The position numbers were made by a program, and so were the translations under genes. The notes under the pieces are model-generated. The model saw only the letters and a program-made list of their open reading frames with translations, ran no database searches and had not been told where the DNA came from. A DNA stretch of 64,000 nucleotides from Haliotis asinina (lineage: Eukaryota > Mollusca > Gastropoda > Lepetellida > Haliotidae): NCBI RefSeq assembly GCF_037392515.1, contig NC_090290.1:57300753-57364752 (forward strand). Reading direction: 5' to 3'. Within the stretch, counting starts at the first letter, position 1. Each line of letters begins with the position of its first letter. This document shows, piece after piece, positions 57,381 to 64,000 of this stretch.

Positions 57381-57990
57381 TGTTACGAGAGTGTATTTTC
57401 TGTAAATGTTATTATTGATCGAGTGATAATTATTATCAATATTGGGTCACATTTAGTATCATAAATGTTCAGTGCTATCAGTAATTTAGCGGCAGGCATT
57501 GAATGTAGTTCTCTAGAGTTACCTCCCTTTGATAATATTTTGACTGAGATAAACACGAGGCTGGCAGAAACAATTCTACGTTTATGCCAATGGCCATATC
57601 GTGCTCGAATGTTCAGATATCAGTGACTGTTTATATAAAGGCTGTTTATTATGTAGACAACGGACACAGAGAGATTAACTGGAGCAAATCAGCCTGCCTG
57701 CCTCTCCGTCAACCCACATAACCGGCTCCTGATCGATCGCCGTGTTACATTTAGTATAACTTTTTCTCACTCTCAAGCTAAGACGTTGGTTAGTTGATAT
57801 GATATTTGTGACCTATTACTTTAGATTTGACTCAGTTGCATTGTACATGAAACCTCTCTTGAGAATTTTTGTATCTTGGTCTTGTTCGCTGAATACATAT
57901 TACTGAAAATTTTAGATTTGTCATACTTTGCTGGTTCTGAAAGGATTTCTAATACGTTTTGTCACGGCAAATTATTAACCGTAAAAAATA
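57381..57990 (+). mobile_element. 3' LTR of the Gypsy-like element (truncated end)
   Basis: Starts TGTTACGAGAGTGTATTTTC right after the purine tract. TATA-like TATATAAAGG near 57634. Aligns with the minus-strand solo LTR 21784-22400 as far as 'gtcacggcaaattatta' (57960-57977), then diverges. Confidence 0.75.
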
Positions 57991-58334
57991 AAAGACAGAA
58001 ACGTTTGTTTCAAAACGATCAGTACGTCAGTAGCTGCAGCAGCCTCGATGGACGCTCGTGCACGTTCTCACATCGTTGACGTCAAGCGTTGGTTGAATAA
58101 AGGATTAGACTGGTACTATGGGTGCTAGTGAATTCATGTCTAGTTACTTGCGTATTTAGCTGATGTGATAATGGAACTATGGAGGTCAGTATAGTGCGCT
58201 GGAAGAAATAAAGCAGAGTGGGAAATCACACAATGGTTAGACTTTGCGTGACGGTGAATAGATGCCTTACTCAGTTAGTCTCGGTTCGAATCTCGGATGG
58301 GAATCAACCCATAAAACGTACCGGCAGCATGTAA

Positions 58335-58381
58335 GTAATGGAGTCTGGACCAGACAGTCCAGTGATCAACAGAATTAGCGT
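58335..58381 (-). mobile_element. SINE fragment
   Basis: 'gagtctggaccagacagtcc' followed by 'agtgatcaacagaattagcg', the middle of the 272-bp SINE. A possible tRNA-like head ('cggttcgaatctcgg') lies just upstream at 58232-58310, probably a separate SINE remnant. Confidence 0.65.
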
Positions 58382-58572
58382 GCGACACAACGCTCAAGAT
58401 GAGGAACGAAGAGCTATTGCCAAAATTATAACGTTGGCAAGCTGATCACAGTCAACAATATACCTTCACCAGTACCATTTGAGGACATATGTAATCGGTC
58501 TAAAGCCTAGTGGCTACCCCTCCATCTCCAAACTGAATACACCCTCGAAGAACCAAGACATAAGATGCGACT

Positions 58573-58700
58573 TACGGGATCGGGTGGTCAGGCTCGCTGA
58601 CGTGGTCATCGGCAGGTCGATGCTCATACTGTTAACCAGTGGTTTGTGTGGGCCAGACTCGATTAACTAGCCGGAATATTGCTGAATAAACAACAACCAA
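58573..58700 (+). mobile_element. SINE, 3' half
   Basis: 'gggatcgggtggtcaggctc', 'gctgacgtggtcatcggca' and 'gccggaatattgctgaataa' in order, plus orientation. Confidence 0.8.
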
Positions 58701-59002
58701 ACGAACATTTACATTGACGTACTGCTAGGTGTATTTCATAACCTCAAACGTAGACCTTTGTCCCGAAACAAATGTTTCCACCACCGACCCTGGAAGAACG
58801 TATGCCCCACAGTCTCTGAACTTCTATCACTTAAACTTAGAGAAAGGAGCATAAAAGTAGGAATCCAAGATATGAATGATTAATATATCTTTCTCAGGTG
58901 AAATCTCGGCATGCAAGTGAGCTTCTGTGTAGGCAGCAGTTTCCATCGGTAACCTCTACGGGTTTCGTGAAAGAGTAATTTTATCAACTTAGTACCTGCA
59001 CT

Positions 59003-59047
59003 GAAACGTCGCCCTCACTGCAATAAAGAAGTTATCCACAGAACTTT
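59003..59047 (-). mobile_element. Solo end of the foldback family
   Basis: The complement 'gtggataacttctttattgc' followed by 'agtgagggcgacgtttcagtg' (written in two parts) matches the arm of the 38878-39742 element and the end of the 3301-3421 element. Confidence 0.6.
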
Positions 59048-60950
59048 TTTTTCTGTCACCTTTACAACTGCTAACATGTTGTTTGCAGTTATTACCATTA
59101 TCAGTGATCATTCTTTCACTACATTATCAGTATTCATTGTATTGTCAGTATCATGGCTGTGCCTCACTTAATAATTCTACAATCATTTTTTTAAAAAATC
59201 AAAATATGAAAAAGCCCAGCATTCATGCAATACAATATTCGTGACTCTTTATCTCATTAATCCCTAGCGTCTAGCATGTCCAAGAGCAATTACATTCCAT
59301 TGTTTGATCGTCACAGCTCATAATTTGCAGCAGTGTGAAACCATGTAACATATGCTGCATTTCATCAGTGAAAGTCCCGTCACAGTACACGCCATGTAGC
59401 ATAGCGGAAGAATCAGACATCACGATACTCATACGACATGATCATCATTGCGTACTCTTACGTCGTTGTGTCTATGTTTGTGTTCTCCATTCCTCGGCGA
59501 TTCCAGTTTGGCTTTAGTATTTATGTTTATGAATACAGCAACGTTTTACTTGCACTGTTTTAGCGTATCTTCTTTATTTCTGAACTGCCGACCAGAGGAG
59601 CGTAGTGTAAGTAAACACGATAGGTCATACTGGGTGACTGGTACAAACGCGCGTGCGTTATAACAGTGCGCCGTGTATAAACGTAGCAATATTCTGAGGG
59701 AGCTGTACATTTTCGGTTGATATTAGGAAACAGAATTTGTAAAATGTGGGACATGACGTATACGTAGATGGTATATAGTACACTTCTGCGAGCTAACAAT
59801 TACACGAGAGTTGTTTTTTTTTGCAGAGTTTCTGTTGCGATATTGTCCTTCCCTATCAACCTTGGTCAGTTAGCATAAAGTCCCGCGACAGGGAGTGTAC
59901 TTAGAGATCCATAATATTATCATAAATTGCCGACTTTGGTCACACCGTCCTCGTCTTTCGATAAGATATTTGCAAACGCTGAGAATAAGATAATAGGTGT
60001 GCAAAGCAAGTGTAACACCATTTATGTTTGGTATTTTAGATGTCAGTAGATACAATACTGGTAGATTAAGGATAGAACTTTGTGAGACTGAAGTTTTTTT
60101 GAGTAAATTTAGCAGTATTGAACGAAAGTACAAAACGTACATTTAGCGAACACCCTTTGGTGTTTGCACAATGAATAAACCGATGAGTTTTGAGGCTTGA
60201 GGTGATCACACGTGAACGAAGTATTCCAATAACAGTTTAAAGAATACAAGCCTCTATGTCAAACAAAACAATATTATGGGCCTTTCCTCGCCTATGATCC
60301 AAAATCATGACCCATGGCCAAATACCTGAATGATGCTATGAATACGGGGCATGATGAAGTAAATGAGTTGAAATACTGTCTTATTTTCATTGTCATCACT
60401 CAAAGATCTTACCACAGGTGGGTTTAGCTTCAACTCCGAAAAATGTAATTTTTTGTTACACTGAATAAACAATTTCGCCCATGCAACTGATGGCGAAATT
60501 ATGAGAAAAAACAATATTTGGGTGAAACAAAACCCCAAAAACATCGTTGCATTTGAGACCACATGTATCACTTGTGCTTCGTTGTAGGGCAGGATTCGTT
60601 GTACGGCCTTGAAATATCCAAAGGTAAAGCTCTTTCACAAGCTGAAGGTCCCCCATCAATAACTCTCCGCGACCAACACTGTCTAACCTTCAACTTATTC
60701 GTGACCACGTCACCCTCGTCGAGTTTTGATCACAGACTACCATTTATCAGTCATATATTTTGCCTACTCCCGTGGTCTTGCTTATGAGTAGAGAGTGTGA
60801 AGACACGTAATTTGTACATGTATCTCCCTATTTGATACTGAAGTATTTGTGCGTCTTATCACTGAGTATGAAACTCGCACACAATCCAACCGTGTCACGC
60901 TGTTATACTGTCACGTCATTTCTGTAGCGGCCTTCAGGCGCCAAACTAAG

Positions 60951-61007
60951 GTTTGACAAAGTTGTCAAACTCGCACTTTTACACGTCAAACACACGTTGT
61001 CAAACTT
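60951..61007. repeat. Cluster of GTCAAAC/GTTTGAC motifs
   Basis: GTTTGAC once and GTCAAAC three times within 57 bases. Could be chance, a decayed repeat or a binding-site cluster. Confidence 0.4.
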
Positions 61008-61179
61008 TCGTGTCACTGAGCGCAATGTATCTACATATTCAAACCCAGCCATGTAATATACTTAGCATCAACATTTAAATACCACAATTTTATTCTTATA
61101 GAGGCATTTCTTTACCACGATAGCAAAGGTTCTACTAGTCTATAATGTCACTGTGTTCGGGTTTACAACACCGGTGTAA

Positions 61180-61245
61180 TGAGCGGTGATATTGCTGGAG
61201 TATTGCCCGACGCCGCGTACAACGTAACACACAGACTCACTCATA
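61180..61245 (+). mobile_element. SINE tail fragment
   Basis: 'gcggtgatattgctggagta' and 'gacgccgcgtacaacgtaa' then ACTC. Confidence 0.65.
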
Positions 61246-61724
61246 ACACCAATATAAATATAATGTTTGACATTATTGGACAATGTCTCATCCTTTCTGT
61301 CGCTATGGTGATACTAACGAAAATAAGAATATAAGCTTGAAAATATACCGGTTTCATCTTTCAGGAGTCGTGGCCTTTTTGTATAAAACTGCATCTAGCA
61401 AACGGATGTGCGTTGTTGAGAACCGAAAGAAACACATCCAGACTTATTTAAGCATGTTAAATCATGATCAGAGCAAATTCTGACTTTAGTTTAATAATTA
61501 TTTCACAGTGATACTCCTGATTTTTAATGTGCGTAGTTATCTGTCACATAAAGCAGTAATGTAATGTTTATTTCCATCAAGGACTGTTACAAAGTTCTTT
61601 TGACGAGGGACGATGGGTTAGTCGACTGCTTGAGGCAGGGGTGTGGCTACCATCATATCAACAGGCCCGTGCTTACACACATAGCATTCCGCAATATCGG
61701 GCTTACACTAAAATAATGGTTTGC

Positions 61725-61848
61725 GACGCACCCAATGGGCACAAAGTGTGAAGTCCATTCCTGGTGTCCTTGCCGTGGCAATCATGGCATATTGCTAAAC
61801 GCAACGTAAAATCATAATCACTCACTCACTCACTCACTCACTCACTCT
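61725..61848 (+). mobile_element. tRNA-headed SINE, 3' part, with ACTC microsatellite
   Basis: 'tgtgaagtccattcctggtg', 'tccttgccgtgg' and 'catattgctaaacgcaacg', then about seven ACTC units. The microsatellite is the expanded SINE tail. Confidence 0.8.
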
Positions 61849-62304
61849 CTTTGCGAAGAAGAGGTCATCCAGCTGTTATTAAATGCTCGCGGCGAGATCC
61901 CAGCTTGTAGATAAGCGTGATATGTGGGGAAAGTTTTTCATGTTATTGTGTGATACGCCATGCTCGGCAGCTGTTGTAATTTGTAATTTGTTCAATTGAA
62001 TTTGGTCACTAGTCCAAAACTAATTCTGAAGCCTGACTGGGCAGCTCACGCTAAATTTAAGTCAAACAATTTTTTTTTAAATGTAATGATGTTGGCATAG
62101 CATATGATAATCAGTGGTTTTGTTCATTTTCAAAACACACCCACCACCCATATCCTGTATTGAGTAAACTTCATGAAACCATCCGCAAACAAGACCCGTA
62201 CTGACTGACCCTTGAGGAAACGCTAGTGGGGAAGGTGTTATCAATGCATCCCTATACAATAAGGGCCAGTGTCAGTGACGACTGAGTCTACTAAATGATG
62301 TTCA

Positions 62305-62470
62305 TTGTTTACTAAGCAATAGTCCGGCTATATGACGGTCTCTCAATACACCGGACCAGACAATCCTGTGATCATGAACATCAATCTACACAGCTGGAAT
62401 AGTATGGCATGTGCCGCCTTTTACGACAAGCATGCTGAGGACCAATTCTAACCCGGATCTTCCCCAAAAA
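62305..62470 (-). mobile_element. Diverged SINE copy
   Basis: 'agcaatagtccggctatatg', 'ccggaccagacaatcctgtg', 'cgccttttacgacaagcatg' in order, with an internal gap. Confidence 0.75.
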
Positions 62471-62684
62471 CAGGATCTTCTCACAAAAAGGTGAGTGTAT
62501 CCTGCCCTCCAGGTACTCCACACGTAAGCAATCTGACCACTAAGCCTGGTTCATGATATTGACCACTGGGTTGCCTTGCGTTATGTTCTACTGGGTTGCC
62601 AAACCTTCTTTGAAGACAGAACACAAACATCACCCGTTGCGGATTAGAATCTTGAAGATTCGGGTTTGAATTAGTCTTCTGTAG

Positions 62685-62855
62685 CATTTGCTTGCGAGAG
62701 GCGACAGGACCGGGCTCACTGACTGAATGTCATTGTGGCTGATTTTTCTAAATCGTTTTTCGTGATGTCAGTTACTTGATTAGACCACATTTGATTATTT
62801 ACTGACCACTGTCACTTTCTGGAATATTGTTGAGTGCGTTGTGGCATTGTAAGCA
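62685..62855 (+). mobile_element. Very degraded SINE
   Basis: 'gcgacaggaccgggctcact', 'gattatttactgaccac' and 'tggaatattgttgagtgcg' keep the order of the 272-bp SINE. Confidence 0.5.
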
Positions 62856-64000
62856 ATACGTTCCACCCATTCGTGACCACTCGTGTTACTCCGGAACAGG
62901 CCGAAGGAGACACCATTGCATGACATGTGTTTAGATGGTGGATCCTGAATTCTGCTACCTGCGGCAGCACGTGAGGTGTTCTTGCAATGCTTGAGCAATC
63001 GGGAATTTGTGGCAAAGGTTTTAATACCCCCATTTCACTGGGATACAATCGGTCCCGATTGCATTTTCTTTAAAAAATGACTAGCGATCGTAAAATATCA
63101 GAGATCGCCATCGGTTTGCAAAAATGCCAAATGCACGACACGCCTTGCTCAGGAGATCATGTGGTTCAGTTATGAGTTCAGCTTCTGACAGACCTCTTCT
63201 TGATCAGGGGTTCATCAGATATTGACGAAGGACAAATGCATGATCTGCAAGTATGACCATCAGTAGGCTGTGGTTCGTGCAAGGGTATGCAGCCATCTTC
63301 ATCGGACTTATGACTAAGGCCTCCGACCTCGACCCATGGAATCTGTAATTAGCGTGTACAGGGAGCAACAGGACAATGGAGAAGAAACCCTTGTCGTAGA
63401 TGCTTCCACTACCAGATGGCTTACAGATCGCGATGTGTTTTCCATCGAGGACACCAACAGCATGAGTCAGATCCCATCTCTGCTCGAATGGAATGATGTG
63501 CTGTGTCTTGACACTCGGAAGTGGAAGGAGAAAGTGGGTTATTCGTCTACAGAAGTTAGGCGCCTTATGGTAACTTCAGACCAGGGTGCAGAGCTTTCCT
63601 GAAGTTGGTGTCTATGTTTTGTAAGTTTAGGGGACCGAGAATCGAGCAGTTCATCAAGCATATAAGGAGGCATTGGCAGATAGTTGCAGAAAGAAGACGT
63701 GTCTTCAAATGTGTTCAGACGTGTGTTCAGATAGGAGATTATCATGGCTTCCAAAGTTCAATCTTCTTTGAAAAAAACTGTTTCCTTCATTCTTTAGGTG
63801 ACAGGATCCTTCGGCATTGCATTTACTTCCAGTCCCAGCTGTAGCTGCATCAGAAGAAGTAGTTGTGCAGCTGTGAGCATGTTGCTAGATAATACGCATT
63901 AAGTATCATCACCTTTTACAAAACAGAACTGAGACCATTTAGTGGGGGCTCAATCATAGTGTTATCGGCATGTGTATATAAGCCTCCATTGTCTTCATCG

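Larger units (their letters stand above)
54546..57990 (+). mobile_element. Decayed Gypsy-like LTR element, pol order PR-IN-RT-RH
   Basis: Protease (54546-54860), integrase (54975-55650), RT (about 55860-56700) and RNase H (56800-57110) follow each other on the plus strand, then a purine tract AAAGGGGAGAG and an LTR from 57381. No 5' LTR or gag is seen upstream. Integrase before RT matches the copia-like order described for Gmr1-type Gypsy relatives. Internal deletions (integrase N-terminus, end of RNase H) and frameshifts make it dead. Confidence 0.85.
57991..64000. other. SINE fragments in otherwise unrecognised DNA
   Basis: No host gene identified. A protein-like plus-strand frame at 63336-63602 (MESVISVYREQQDNGEETLV...) and an overlapping one at 63605-63844 are unassigned. 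Elements that can be named are listed separately. Confidence 0.5.

Noticed and set aside
57381..57749. A 369-bp LTR ending at TGTTACA (57749)
   Set aside because: Similarity to the minus-strand LTR copy continues about 230 bp further, so this end is coincidental.

Overview
The window reads as nuclear DNA of a gastropod mollusc, most likely an abalone (Haliotis) or a close relative. This is inference. It rests on intron-split secreted alpha-carbonic anhydrase (CA) genes and on dense SINE families with ACTC-repeat tails, which I recognise as typical of abalone-like genomes. There are no operons, no rRNA or tRNA genes and no CRISPR. Most of the sequence is transposon-derived or unrecognised AT-rich DNA.

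Host genes. Two complete secreted alpha-CA genes lie in tandem on the minus strand: CA1 (coding span 14147-23547) and CA2 (38599-52673). I assembled each from seven exons. The exon lengths are the same in both (121, 165, 146, 93, 67, 152 and 114 nt), the phases match, every junction is GT/AG, and each encodes 285 residues. By hand alignment the proteins are about 67 percent identical. Both keep a signal peptide, the three zinc histidines, the proton-shuttle histidine and the TTPPC active-site segment. A decayed CARD-plus-BIR exon (28701-29232, plus strand), an inhibitor-of-apoptosis-like pseudogene, lies between them.

Region by region. 1-14 kb: unrecognised DNA, a 5'-truncated decayed LINE (5312-8925) and a LINE 3' end (11020-11276). 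14-23.5 kb: CA1, whose first intron holds a near-perfect 745-bp tandem duplication and a minus-strand solo LTR. 24.2-25.5 kb: a nearly intact Tc1 transposon. 27.5-28.2 kb: a solo LTR with a 4-bp target duplication. 29.3-35.4 kb: a full-length I-group LINE with a 13-bp target duplication, inserted just after the BIR exon. 38.6-52.7 kb: CA2, whose 6-kb last intron carries a foldback element with a 38-bp minisatellite core, a rearranged Ty3/Gypsy element with inverted arms, and a second solo LTR nested in it. 50.2-51.7 kb: a decayed IS630/Tc1-type transposase in CA2 intron 1. 54.5-58 kb: a decayed Gypsy-like element whose pol order is protease-integrase-RT-RNase H. 58-64 kb: SINE fragments and unrecognised sequence.

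How the parts relate. The two CAs are candidate extracellular CO2/bicarbonate enzymes (for example biomineralisation, pH or ion transport; tissue unknown). The LINE and the abundant SINEs share a 3' end ending in ACTC repeats, so the LINE lineage is the likely source of SINE mobilisation. The most notable points are the copia-like pol order in a Gypsy-type element, the LINE insertion into the CARD-BIR locus, the exactly conserved CA exon architecture, and the foldback element with a minisatellite core.
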